Of a stretch of DNA of 64,000 nucleotides, positions 20,029-28,631 are shown piece after piece. The first letter of the stretch is position 1; each line of letters starts with the position of its first letter. The DNA comes from an uncultured Oxalobacter sp. (GTDB lineage Bacteria > Pseudomonadota > Gammaproteobacteria > Burkholderiales > Burkholderiaceae_D), in the NCBI GenBank assembly GCA_934401755.1, contig CAKRSU010000003.1:35988-99987 (forward strand), given 5' to 3'. Under the pieces are notes generated by a model. That model did not search any database. It was not told the DNA's origin and was given only the letters and a program-made list of their open reading frames with translations. A program made the position numbers and the translations under genes.

Positions 20029-21006
20029 TCACCCAGGTAACAATTGGTAGACAGCCTCTTCTACTGCAGCTAGAGTGGGAACTTCGTGTTCCCCGCCTAG
20101 ACTAATAACTCGTGGCGACCAATCACAACTGGTCCGCCAACGTGGAATATTGCAGTAAATCTGGACTGTTGGTTTATCAAACGCTGCTGCCAAATGAGAT
20201 AACCCGGTATCAACTCCAACAATAAACGATGCTTGCCCCGTTAAAATCGTCATATCCGTTATTGAAAGACGAGGCAATACAATTGCATGACGAAGATCTG
20301 CTGCTAAACTTTCCGCTTCTTTTTTCTCAGCTGTATTTCCCCAAGGTAGCAAAATTTGTAAATGATGTTCATGCAATATTTCACCAATTCGAATCCAATT
20401 TGAGTGTGGCCATTTTTTGGAATCACGTGATGTTCCATGAAAAAATAATACAAATGGTTGTTGTGGTAACCAACTATATTGTTTTGATGAAATCTCCAAA
20501 CCAAAATCAGGCGGCGTATCGATAGTATATCCCAGTGCTTTAGCAACCATTTCGCGACTGCGCTCAACAACATGGATATGTTTTTCCATTTTGATACTTT
20601 CATCATGAAAAAATCGAGAAATCGGTTCATAACTCGAACCATCAGTTTGATTTCCTAACCCTACTTTTTTTCCTGTCGAGGTTGTTTGAGAAAATCCCAT
20701 GATGATTCCTGTCTTTAATAACCCTTGTGTATCAAATACCCAATCATAGGCATATGCGGATAAGTGTTGACGAAATTGTTTAAATTCACGCCAAGTTGCA
20801 ACAGAAAAAGGATGTTTTCGCCAACGACGTAATGCAAAAGGAATTACATTTGTTACATAACGATTTTGTTTGACCAATCCAACAAAACCTTCTTCCACCA
20901 CCCAATCAATAACCGCATCAGGATAATGCTGATGAATATCAGCTAATACTGGTAAATTATGCACAACATCGCCCAATGACGAAACACGGATAATCAAAAT
21001 TCGCAT
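20029..21006 (-). CDS. waaC: Lipopolysaccharide heptosyltransferase I
   Basis: Glycosyltransferase family 9 enzyme adding the first heptose to Kdo of the LPS inner core, at the cytoplasmic face of the inner membrane. It has 325 residues. The N-terminal motif ILIIRVSSLGDVVHNLPVL and the C-terminal donor-binding motif GVDTGLSHLAAAFDKPTVQIY are diagnostic. It converges on dolP with only 12 bp between stops and no visible terminator. Retention implies a heptose-containing core, consistent with a GmhA-type isomerase activity in the genome. Confidence 0.93.
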   Translation of the reverse strand: MRILIIRVSSLGDVVHNLPVLADIHQHYPDAVIDWVVEEGFVGLVKQNRYVTNVIPFALRRWRKHPFSVATWREFKQFRQHLSAYAYDWVFDTQGLLKTGIIMGFSQTTSTGKKVGLGNQTDGSSYEPISRFFHDESIKMEKHIHVVERSREMVAKALGYTIDTPPDFGLEISSKQYSWLPQQPFVLFFHGTSRDSKKWPHSNWIRIGEILHEHHLQILLPWGNTAEKKEAESLAADLRHAIVLPRLSITDMTILTGQASFIVGVDTGLSHLAAAFDKPTVQIYCNIPRWRTSCDWSPRVISLGGEHEVPTLAAVEEAVYQLLPG

Positions 21007-21192
21007 GTAACTAATAATAAAAAAATAGATAATTCAATTAAAACATAATGGCGATTTATTTCACGATCTTTTCTGAAAAAGGAAGAAATTTCGTCATATT
21101 GAATAGCTCATTCAATACTTTTTAAGTCTTGAACTATCAATTTCAAAATAAATTGAAATACGACGATTAATCCAAAAAAATAAACCGTTTTT

Positions 21193-21783
21193 TCACACCA
21201 TTCCTTGTTCCGTCATAATTAGGCTCAACGGAATATCAAATACATCCGTTTTAAATGCCGTTTTTAAACAGCTATAGGCGACACCGATCGTTAATATATT
21301 CTTTTGTCCTTCAAGCGTTCGATCAAAAAAACCGCCGCCATAACCTAAGCGATAACGATCTGCAGTATATCCTACACAAGGAATCAATAGCACTTCTGGT
21401 AATGAAACCGGTTTCATTGTTTTAGGAATTGGAATATTAAAAGCGCCATCCATTAATTCTTGCCCCGGCAACCATTCGAGAAATTGTAAGGGCGCATTTT
21501 TTTCAGCAACATATGGTAAAGCCATCGCTATTTTTCCGGACAAGCTTTCATACAATTCAGCCAAATCAGGCTCTGCTCGGATAGGCAAATAGACACTGAT
21601 CGTTTTTATCGCCTTTTCTTTTAGCCATGATGCAATTTGAGTACAAAGCAAATGGTTATACTGCATTCGTAAATGATCTGGAATGGCTTGTCGAATCGAT
21701 AACAATTGTTGCCTGAGACTTTTTTTATTCTGAACAAGCCCTGACGAATCTCCTGCATTGGATTGCGGTAGTGGTAAACTCAT
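21193..21783 (-). CDS. ygfA: 5-formyltetrahydrofolate cyclo-ligase
   Basis: ATP-dependent enzyme converting 5-formyl-THF to 5,10-methenyl-THF, 196 residues. The family motif RLGYGGGFFDRTL (substrate and ATP contacts) stands in the last third, with KKSLRQQLLSIRQAIP near the N terminus. It is divergent from slt with just 29 bp between the starts, so the slt promoter must overlap this gene. Upstream of ygfA is where 6S RNA lies in gammaproteobacteria; there is no room for it here. Confidence 0.92.
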   Translation of the reverse strand: MSLPLPQSNAGDSSGLVQNKKSLRQQLLSIRQAIPDHLRMQYNHLLCTQIASWLKEKAIKTISVYLPIRAEPDLAELYESLSGKIAMALPYVAEKNAPLQFLEWLPGQELMDGAFNIPIPKTMKPVSLPEVLLIPCVGYTADRYRLGYGGGFFDRTLEGQKNILTIGVAYSCLKTAFKTDVFDIPLSLIMTEQGMV

Positions 21784-21812
21784 ATTTTTGTTATTGATAT
21801 TGGAATCTGGTT

Positions 21813-23726
21813 ATGTGGAAAAGCTTCAGAACGATCTTGCTAGTTATGACGACTTTCACGATGATCTCTTGCGCAGAAGCATCTCGTGAATTAACAACCA
21901 CTCCTGTTCAAGATGAGGCTTTTCGCCAATTACGCGAAGCTGCTCGTAAACATGATACCGAAAAAGCCATCGCACTGGCTAATAGCTTGCAAAACTACCC
22001 GATTTCTTCTTATGTGGACTATTATCGACTAAAATCGAATCTACGCAATGCAAGTGATGAAGAAGTTTCAGCTTATCTTGCAAAATATGATGGAACCGCT
22101 ATTGCTGATCGTTTACGCAATGACTGGCTTCTCATTCAAGGGGAACGTCAAAACTGGGATATATTTGATCGAGAATATCCTAAATTTGTACTAAACGATG
22201 ATGTCCAGGTGAAATGCTATGCTTTAATCTCTAAAGCAGAAAAAGGGACCAATGTTGTTAATGAAGCTAAAGAATTACTAGGATTCAACATTAAAAAAGC
22301 AGGCGAAACTGCCTATACATTACTTCATGCCTTAGCTTTGAAGCAGCAAATGTCAATGGATGATATTTGGTATTTCGTTCGTCTTGCAGCAGATACGAAT
22401 CTTCCTTCTCTTGCCTCACGGACTGCCTCATTAGCGGGCGCTTCCACAAATACCGTTACTAGTGCTTTAAGTAATCCTTCCCCCTTTTTAGCAAAGGGTC
22501 CTGGTAAAGACCGAAATAGTCATGAAATTTACTTATTAGCATTAGGAAAAGCGGCGGTAAAAGACCGTTCTACAGCCATAGCCTCAATCAATACATTTCA
22601 ATCTTCTTTAACCGAATCTGAAACGGCAATTGGATGGAGTCGTATTGCGATTCCTGCATCAGTTGCTCTAGCACCTGATGCGATCGAATACTGGAAAAAA
22701 GCAACCACCGATAACGTTTCTCCATATGCCCATGAATGGCGTGTCCGTACCGCACTGCGTCATGAAGATTGGCCACATGTTAAAGCATGGATTGATCTCA
22801 TGACGCCTTACCAACAGACAAACTCCACTTGGATTTATTGGAAAGCAAGAGCATTAAAAGAAGAAGGAAAGCGAGGCGAAGCCAATGATTTATTCAAGTC
22901 TATCGAAGATGAATCTTCGTTTTATGGCATGTTGGCAGAAGAAGAACTCAATGGCTGGGTTATGATTCCATCTAGTCATTTCTATGTTTCTGATAGCGAA
23001 CTAAATCAGATGGCAGATACGATGGTTCTTGCCCGAAAATTCTATGCAATGGACTGGCAATTCGAAGCCGTTCGTGAATGGAATTGGCAACTACGGCACA
23101 TGGCAGAAGATCGCCAAATTCTCATTGCAGCCGAACTTGCTCGAAAAATTGGCCGATTGGACCGAATGATTTATACCTCTGACCGTACAAAAAATACCAT
23201 TGTAAGTAACCAACGATTTCCAACACCTTATTTAGACTATTTTAAAGCATCAACCGACGAATTAGGATTAGATATCGCTTGGGCTTATGGGTTAGTACGT
23301 CAAGAATCCCGATTCGTAACGGCAGCTAAATCACATGTCGGTGCGCAAGGTTTAATGCAAGTGATGCCTTCAACAGCAAAATACATTGCCCAAAAAATCG
23401 GAATGACTGATTATTCATCTGACAAAATTACTGATATGCAAACTAATATTAAATTGGGAACAGCTTATCTGGATATGACATTACGTAACTTGAATGGTTC
23501 TCAAGCGATGGCAAGCGCTGGATACAATGCGGGGCCAGGGCGACCAAAACGATGGAAATCAACACTACCTCATGCGGTTGAAGGCGCAATATTTGCGGAA
23601 TCTATTCCATTTGTAGAAACTCGAGACTACGTCAAAAAGGTTTTATATAACACCACTTATTATGCTGGAGAATTAGGGAGCCGTACGCAATCTCTGAAAA
23701 AACGTTTAGGAACGATTGAACCCTGA
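21813..23726 (+). CDS. slt: Soluble lytic murein transglycosylase, Slt70 family
   Basis: Cleaves the glycan strands of peptidoglycan to 1,6-anhydromuropeptides in the periplasm. It has 637 residues: a signal sequence (TILLVMTTFTMISC), a long alpha-superhelical region of about 440 residues, and a C-terminal SLT domain with catalytic Glu in GLVRQESRF (about residue 493), GAQGLMQVMPSTA and ASAGYNAGPGRPKRW. The signal peptide contains ISCAEAS, which could be a lipobox (ISC), so outer-membrane lipidation is possible. It is followed by cca, a common Burkholderiales pair. Confidence 0.95.
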   Translation: MWKSFRTILLVMTTFTMISCAEASRELTTTPVQDEAFRQLREAARKHDTEKAIALANSLQNYPISSYVDYYRLKSNLRNASDEEVSAYLAKYDGTAIADRLRNDWLLIQGERQNWDIFDREYPKFVLNDDVQVKCYALISKAEKGTNVVNEAKELLGFNIKKAGETAYTLLHALALKQQMSMDDIWYFVRLAADTNLPSLASRTASLAGASTNTVTSALSNPSPFLAKGPGKDRNSHEIYLLALGKAAVKDRSTAIASINTFQSSLTESETAIGWSRIAIPASVALAPDAIEYWKKATTDNVSPYAHEWRVRTALRHEDWPHVKAWIDLMTPYQQTNSTWIYWKARALKEEGKRGEANDLFKSIEDESSFYGMLAEEELNGWVMIPSSHFYVSDSELNQMADTMVLARKFYAMDWQFEAVREWNWQLRHMAEDRQILIAAELARKIGRLDRMIYTSDRTKNTIVSNQRFPTPYLDYFKASTDELGLDIAWAYGLVRQESRFVTAAKSHVGAQGLMQVMPSTAKYIAQKIGMTDYSSDKITDMQTNIKLGTAYLDMTLRNLNGSQAMASAGYNAGPGRPKRWKSTLPHAVEGAIFAESIPFVETRDYVKKVLYNTTYYAGELGSRTQSLKKRLGTIEP

Positions 23727-23750
23727 CACACAATTTTCATATAAAAACTA

Positions 23751-23756
23751 TATAAT
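23751..23756 (+). promoter_or_regulatory. Candidate -10 box for cca
   Basis: A consensus TATAAT lies 25 bp after the slt stop in very AT-rich DNA; no clear -35 is present at 16-18 bp. If used, transcription would start near 23763 and give an 80-base structured leader before cca. Confidence 0.35.
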
Positions 23757-23783
23757 CTAAATAAGAATCAGAGAGAAAATAAT

Positions 23784-23838
23784 CAAGCAGATAGATCTGA
23801 CTTGTCCCTGATAACTGATGATAAAAAAAACAGGGAGG
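23784..23838 (+). promoter_or_regulatory. Structured cca leader masking the Shine-Dalgarno site
   Basis: Two hairpins can form. CAAG-CAGA (23784-23791) pairs with TCTG-A-CTTG (23796-23804), an 8-bp stem with one bulged A. Next, TCCCTG (23805-23810) is perfectly complementary to CAGGGA (23831-23836), which contains the first part of the ribosome-binding site GGGAGG (23833-23838) of cca. Opening of the second stem would be needed for initiation. Confidence 0.45.
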
Positions 23839-23842
23839 ATTT

Positions 23843-25126
23843 ATGAAAATATATAAAGTTGGCGGCAGTGTTCGCGATATGATCATGGATCGCCCCATCC
23901 ATGATACTGATTATGTTGTCGTTGGATCCAACACAGAAGAAATGATATCGCTTGGCTATACGCCTGTTGGGAAAGAATTTCCCGTTTTTCTACACCCCAA
24001 AACTAAAGAAGAATATGCTCTTGCAAGAACAGAACGCAAAGTTGCGCCTGGCTATAAAGGGTTTATCGTTCACTCCGATCCATCGGTCACTTTAGAAGAA
24101 GATCTTAGCCGACGCGATTTAACCATCAATGCCATGGCAATGGATGCTAATGGCAATATCATTGATCCTTTTAATGGCCAAAAAGATATTACCCATAAAA
24201 TCTTTAGACATGTGTCTGATGCCTTCCGAGAAGATCCTGTTCGCATTCTCAGAGTGGCTCGTTTTTCTGCCCGTTATACTGATTTTTCAGTTGCGCCAGA
24301 AACCATGGCATTAATGAAAGAAATGGTACAAAGTGGCGAAGTAGATGCCTTAGTACCTGAACGAATTTGGAAAGAATTATCCGTTGGATTAATGGAAGAA
24401 AAACCTTCACGGATGATTGATTTACTACATGAATGCGGTGCTTTAGCACGAATTTTTCCAGAAATTGAAGCCCTTTGGAATGTTCCTCAGCCTGAAAAGT
24501 TTCATCCTGAAATTTATACAGATCGGCATACGATGTTGGCCTTAGATTACGCGGCTAAACAAAACTATCCGTTACCCGTTCGTTTTGGTGTATTACTTCA
24601 TGATCTCGGAAAAGGAACAACGCCTCCTAATCAATGGCCCCATCATCGCGCACATGAAGAACGAGGAGCCGTCATTGTTGATAAAGTCTGCCGGCGATTA
24701 CATGTTTCTAACTTTTATCGTGAAACGGCAGTCATGATTGCTAGAGAACATGGCATGATTCGTCGTAGCATCGAGCTGCCTTCTAAACTTGCCGTCATGG
24801 TATTGGAGCGATGCGATGCTTTTCGTCGACCAGAACGCTTTAAACATGTCATTGATGCAACAGAATGTGATTTAAGAGGACGTGGATATGGTGAAAAAAG
24901 TACGGAATCAATTCCTTATCCACAACGTGATTATTGGTTAACGATTCTCAATGCCGTTCGTAAAGTCAATGCTGGCGCTATCATTCAAGCACTAGGCGAT
25001 GAAGCTTACGAAATCGATCTACAACGCTTCTTGCATGACGCTCGTGCAGATGCTGCATCTGATGCGATTATTGAAATGAAATTTGGAAAAGTCAAAAAAG
25101 TAGCCATTCCTGTTTCCGATCGATAA
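23843..25126 (+). CDS. cca: CCA-adding tRNA nucleotidyltransferase
   Basis: Adds or repairs the 3' CCA of tRNAs without a nucleic-acid template. It has 427 residues, the long multifunctional bacterial type. The nucleotidyltransferase core has KVGGSVRDMIMDRP, the metal-binding DTDYVV, and RRDLTINAMA. An HD phosphohydrolase domain follows (LLHDLGKGTTP near residue 252, with HHRAHEERG), giving 2',3'-cyclic phosphodiesterase/phosphatase activity in characterised homologues. A strong GGGAGGA site lies 5 bp before the ATG but may be masked by an upstream hairpin. Confidence 0.96.
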   Translation: MKIYKVGGSVRDMIMDRPIHDTDYVVVGSNTEEMISLGYTPVGKEFPVFLHPKTKEEYALARTERKVAPGYKGFIVHSDPSVTLEEDLSRRDLTINAMAMDANGNIIDPFNGQKDITHKIFRHVSDAFREDPVRILRVARFSARYTDFSVAPETMALMKEMVQSGEVDALVPERIWKELSVGLMEEKPSRMIDLLHECGALARIFPEIEALWNVPQPEKFHPEIYTDRHTMLALDYAAKQNYPLPVRFGVLLHDLGKGTTPPNQWPHHRAHEERGAVIVDKVCRRLHVSNFYRETAVMIAREHGMIRRSIELPSKLAVMVLERCDAFRRPERFKHVIDATECDLRGRGYGEKSTESIPYPQRDYWLTILNAVRKVNAGAIIQALGDEAYEIDLQRFLHDARADAASDAIIEMKFGKVKKVAIPVSDR

Positions 25127-25208
25127 CTTATCTTAATAACCTTTACTAAGCTCAATTTATTAAATAGATGGGTATTGGTATTTCACTTTCGAATGCTTTA
25201 TACGGTTT

Positions 25209-26222
25209 ATGAATAATATTCATTATCCATTAGGCAGCTATGTTCCAGCCTATGGGGAAGATATTGCAATTACACCAGAAATACGATGGCTGCGGATGCC
25301 ACTCCCTTTTGTATTAAATCATGTCAATATCTGGCTCATTAATGATAATCATGGCTGGACATGTATTGATACTGGCGTCACTTGGGAAAACGGAAAAGCA
25401 ATTTGGGAGAAAAAATTATCAACATATCCGCTTATCCGTCAAATTATCACACATAGCCATCCTGATCATATCGGTTTATCGGGATGGTTACAGCAAAAAA
25501 CAGAGGCACCCCTATGGATCACTCAAAGTGAATACTTAACGGCACTAGCACACATTAACCAAATTGGTAATTACACTATTGCAGCCATGTGCTCGCTTTT
25601 TAAAAAACACGGACTCGATAATGCCCGTCTTAATGCTTTAAAAAAACGCGGCAATGCTATGAAAGCTGGTTGCCCAATCCTGCCTCAAACTTATCAAGCA
25701 ATACGGGAAAATGACATCATCCTTATCGGGGAACATACATGGGAAGTCATTACAGGTTTTGGGCACGCTTATGAACATGCCGCCCTTTTCTGTGCGGATT
25801 TAAAAATACTCATTTCAGGCGATATGCTTTTACCCAGCATTTCAACCAATGTCCCTGTTAGCGCTTTTTGCCCTAATGGCAACCCATTAAAAGATTTTTT
25901 AGATTCTTTGCAAAAGTTTCGAAAATTACCACCTGATACATTAGTCCTTCCCTCTCACGGAAGACCTTTTTTAGGCATTAATGAACGAATCGACTTTCTG
26001 GAATTTCATCATAAAGAGCGTTTAAAACTTATTCTAAACCATTGTTCAAAACCTCAAACCGCATGCGCTATTATGCCGAAATTATTTAATAGAGAGATTA
26101 CCGATGCTCATCAATGCCAGTTTGCTATGGGCGAAGCGATTGCTCATCTTAACTATCTTGAACAACTTAACCAAGTTGAAAAGCTCAACCAAAATGGGAT
26201 CTTTTACTATCATCGTAAATAG
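25209..26222 (+). CDS. Metallo-beta-lactamase-fold hydrolase
   Basis: Cytoplasmic MBL-fold metallohydrolase of 337 residues with no signal peptide. The metal-binding motif THSHPDHIGLSGW is near residue 80, with later ligands in GFGHAYEHAAL, ISGDMLLP and LPSHGRPF. The C-terminal ~80 residues look like the winged-helix tail found in LACTB2-like and related glyoxalase-II-type hydrolases. The substrate cannot be predicted. The gene stands alone, 82 bp after cca and convergent with lrgB; CCACT-TCT-AGTGG lies between the two stops but has no T-run. Confidence 0.85.
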   Translation: MNNIHYPLGSYVPAYGEDIAITPEIRWLRMPLPFVLNHVNIWLINDNHGWTCIDTGVTWENGKAIWEKKLSTYPLIRQIITHSHPDHIGLSGWLQQKTEAPLWITQSEYLTALAHINQIGNYTIAAMCSLFKKHGLDNARLNALKKRGNAMKAGCPILPQTYQAIRENDIILIGEHTWEVITGFGHAYEHAALFCADLKILISGDMLLPSISTNVPVSAFCPNGNPLKDFLDSLQKFRKLPPDTLVLPSHGRPFLGINERIDFLEFHHKERLKLILNHCSKPQTACAIMPKLFNREITDAHQCQFAMGEAIAHLNYLEQLNQVEKLNQNGIFYYHRK

Positions 26223-26279
26223 CGATTTGGGACACCACTTCTAGTGGCGATGCCGTAAAGCAAAAAATACATGTCATCA

Positions 26280-26975
26280 TTAAACGCCCAATAGCTGCAA
26301 AATATACGGCGTTAACACCCCTGTTAAAGTACCATTCACAATCAGTCCTAAACTTGAATATACGCCAAGATGAATATTCTTATTCATGCAATGAGATGTC
26401 CCTACAGCATGTGCTGCGGCTCCCATTGATAACCCTTGTGCAATCGGACTTTTAATCCCACAAAGTCTAAGGACTGGTAATCCAATAATAGCGCCAAAAA
26501 TTCCTGTCAAAATGACAATAATTGCGGTTAATGAAGGAATACCTCCCATTAACTTCGTCACCTCCATCGCCAACGGTGTTGTCGCAGATTTTGGCGCCAA
26601 AGAAATCGCAACATCAACGGTTGCTCCCAGATATTTTGCAATCAAAAATGCCGACGCAGCACCAATTACACAGGCTGTTAATTGACAAGCAAGAATCTGC
26701 ACAGTCTGTTTACGAATCTGCTCTAATTGCATATACAACGGAATACCAAGCGCAACAATCGCAGGTTTAAGCAAGAATGCAATATATTTACCGCCCTCAT
26801 CGTAAGTTTCGTAAGAGGTCCCTGACCATTTTAATAATAAAATAATAACAATAATTGCCAATAAAATAGGATTTAATGCAACAAGCCCTGTTTTTTTCTG
26901 GACTAATTGGAAAACCCAATAAACGACAATGGTTAATGTAATGGCAAACAACTCACTATGTAGGAATTCAGTCAT
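26280..26975 (-). CDS. lrgB: LrgB/CidB-family membrane protein
   Basis: Inner-membrane protein of the holin/antiholin-like LrgAB/CidAB family, linked in other bacteria to murein hydrolase control, autolysis and export of small organic acids. It has 231 residues with about six or seven hydrophobic segments. The LrgB signatures LAPKSATTPLAMEV and GAAAHAVGTSHCM are visible. The start at 26975 has GGAGGA 5 bp upstream and overlaps the lrgA stop as ATGA. A longer frame from 27005 lies inside lrgA. Confidence 0.93.
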   Translation of the reverse strand: MTEFLHSELFAITLTIVVYWVFQLVQKKTGLVALNPILLAIIVIILLLKWSGTSYETYDEGGKYIAFLLKPAIVALGIPLYMQLEQIRKQTVQILACQLTACVIGAASAFLIAKYLGATVDVAISLAPKSATTPLAMEVTKLMGGIPSLTAIIVILTGIFGAIIGLPVLRLCGIKSPIAQGLSMGAAAHAVGTSHCMNKNIHLGVYSSLGLIVNGTLTGVLTPYILQLLGV

Positions 26976-27310
26976 AGTATCCTCCGCAAAAACTGATAAA
27001 CCCAACCTGTCGATACCAGAACAAATAAAGTACTCACCACAGTTGCTACAACAATGGGTAATAACTGCGCTTCAATAATATCGAGATAAAGCATTAATGC
27101 AACACCAGGAGGCACAAAGAAAAGCCCCATATTAGCAATCAGAAAATCAGCAAATCCTTTAACCCATTCTAGTTTTACAACTTTTACCTTCAACAGCACG
27201 GTTAACAATAACATACCGATTAATGGTGCCGGAAATTGAATATTGAACACATGAACAATAAATTCTGCTATCGCAAGACAGCCGAAAATAATGGCACATT
27301 GACGAATCAT
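26972..27310 (-). CDS. lrgA: LrgA/CidA-family holin-like membrane protein
   Basis: Small holin-like integral membrane protein of 112 residues with four hydrophobic segments, partner of LrgB. The family motif FPAPLIGMLLLTVLL is near residue 28 and NMGLFFVPPGVALM in the centre. AGGTGA lies 4 bp upstream of the ATG. It is translationally coupled to lrgB. No LysR-type cidR regulator is adjacent, although the 318-bp upstream region has a candidate inverted repeat. Confidence 0.92.
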   Translation of the reverse strand: MIRQCAIIFGCLAIAEFIVHVFNIQFPAPLIGMLLLTVLLKVKVVKLEWVKGFADFLIANMGLFFVPPGVALMLYLDIIEAQLLPIVVATVVSTLFVLVSTGWVYQFLRRIL

Positions 27311-27628
27311 ATATCACCTATTCACTCAAAAAATCCACAAACTCATTCAAACAGACATTGACGAAAAAGCACTTTACAGCGCTGATTCATCACTTTATTT
27401 ATTGCTTATTGGTGCGCAAACAGAGCGTTATATTATGTTACTTTCTCTGTTTCGATAAAAACGAATTTTACGAAAAACATAATGCGTTTTATCATGACAT
27501 TGCGTATCCCATCTGAATACGACTTACCTGCGCGAAGAGAAGGGATGACTTCTAATCAAACATTGTTAGATTAGCACTATTTATGAATAACTCGCACTTC
27601 TTTTACAGAAGACAACATTCAAAAAAAG
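27311..27628. other. Non-coding region upstream of lrgAB
   Basis: 318 bp without a supported gene. It must contain the lrgA promoter (minus strand) and the 3' end of the Sel1 transcript. GATAAAAACG (27454-27463) and CGTTTTATC (27485-27493) form an imperfect inverted repeat about 145 bp before lrgA that could be a regulator site. A 30-codon plus-strand frame at 27482-27574 has no ribosome-binding site and is not called. Confidence 0.45.
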
Positions 27629-28573
27629 TTACTGCACAGTTTTAGACATCTGATTCATTATGCCTTGTTCTTGAAAGATTTGTTCAAGGGCACGTTCACA
27701 ATCTGTACTACCTGCTGCAATCCCTTGTTCGAGTAACTGAATCATTTTTCCAGTATCTTGAGAAACACCGAGTCCCTTACGATACAATGAAGCAAACCAA
27801 AGAAACGCTTGATGACATTTTAGATCGATTGCTTTTTGCATCCATGCCATTCCGGCATCAATATCTTGCATCCCATGCGTACCAGCAATTAATCGATACC
27901 CTAAAATTGCCATCGTCCGTTCATCCCCAGCTTCAGCAACTTTTTGAAGCCATTCATGGCTTTTAACGACATCTTTGGGAACAAATTTTCCTTCAAAATA
28001 AAGATCCGATAAATAATTACCCGCATTTAAATAACCGGCATAAAATGCTGCTTCAATCCAACTAAGGCCTAATTCAACATTCTTTGGGCACCCCTCTCCC
28101 TTTAATAACATCATACCAGAAGCTGTTTTTGCCGATTGCACGCCATCATTTCCAGCATAACTTAGCAATTCGAATGCTTTTTCAGCATTTTTAATGACGC
28201 CGGTTCCTTCTTGATAAAACCATCCCATATTAGCAAATGCCCGAGCTTCACCGAGCGCCATTGCCTTTTCATACCACTTGATACCGTGATCGACATCACG
28301 CATAACACCAATTCCTAATGAGTAAATTTTACCCATATGAAAAGCCGCACAAGGATCGCCTTCCTCCGCTTTATTTCGAATCATCATGACTGCTTTTAAA
28401 TAATGCATTGCAGGCGCCATTGGTCGTGATATTTTTATTCTTTCACGAGCCTCTGCTAAATGAGCCGCTTCATTTAAACTATGAACAACATAACAAATAA
28501 AATCACTCTGAATATCACTATCTGCGATCGCATCCCAAATAATTTGATCAATTTCTTTATCCGAATGTAACAT
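27629..28573 (-). CDS. Sel1-repeat protein
   Basis: Cytoplasmic helical-repeat protein of 314 residues, with no signal peptide, built of about six Sel1-like repeats from residue ~70 to the end. Rungs such as AAFHMGKIYSLGIGVMRD, AFANMGWFYQEGTGV and AFLWFASLYRKGLGV show the A-x-x-x-L-G-x-x-Y-x-x-G-x-G-V pattern. Such proteins act as protein-binding scaffolds; the partner is unknown. An AGGA site lies 6 bp before the ATG. It begins 58 bp after the double-ATPase gene on the same strand, so it may be the last gene of the peptide-transport operon. Confidence 0.88.
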   Translation of the reverse strand: MLHSDKEIDQIIWDAIADSDIQSDFICYVVHSLNEAAHLAEARERIKISRPMAPAMHYLKAVMMIRNKAEEGDPCAAFHMGKIYSLGIGVMRDVDHGIKWYEKAMALGEARAFANMGWFYQEGTGVIKNAEKAFELLSYAGNDGVQSAKTASGMMLLKGEGCPKNVELGLSWIEAAFYAGYLNAGNYLSDLYFEGKFVPKDVVKSHEWLQKVAEAGDERTMAILGYRLIAGTHGMQDIDAGMAWMQKAIDLKCHQAFLWFASLYRKGLGVSQDTGKMIQLLEQGIAAGSTDCERALEQIFQEQGIMNQMSKTVQ

Positions 28574-28631
28574 TAAAAATCCTCAATCATTCGATATCAA
28601 CAACCCTCATTCAGTTAAAACGCTGTATTAC

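Noticed and set aside
21007-21192. Possible 6S RNA near ygfA, as in gammaproteobacteria
   Set aside because: The gap is downstream, not upstream, of ygfA and shows no long imperfect hairpin with a central bubble; only AT-rich sequence is visible.
27482-27574. Plus-strand 30-codon frame in the lrgA upstream region
   Set aside because: No Shine-Dalgarno, no hydrophobic or other recognisable pattern, and it overlaps the inverted repeat; likely chance.
27629-28573. Sel1-repeat protein as a secreted effector
   Set aside because: No signal peptide or secretion-system genes nearby, and it is co-directional with a transporter operon.
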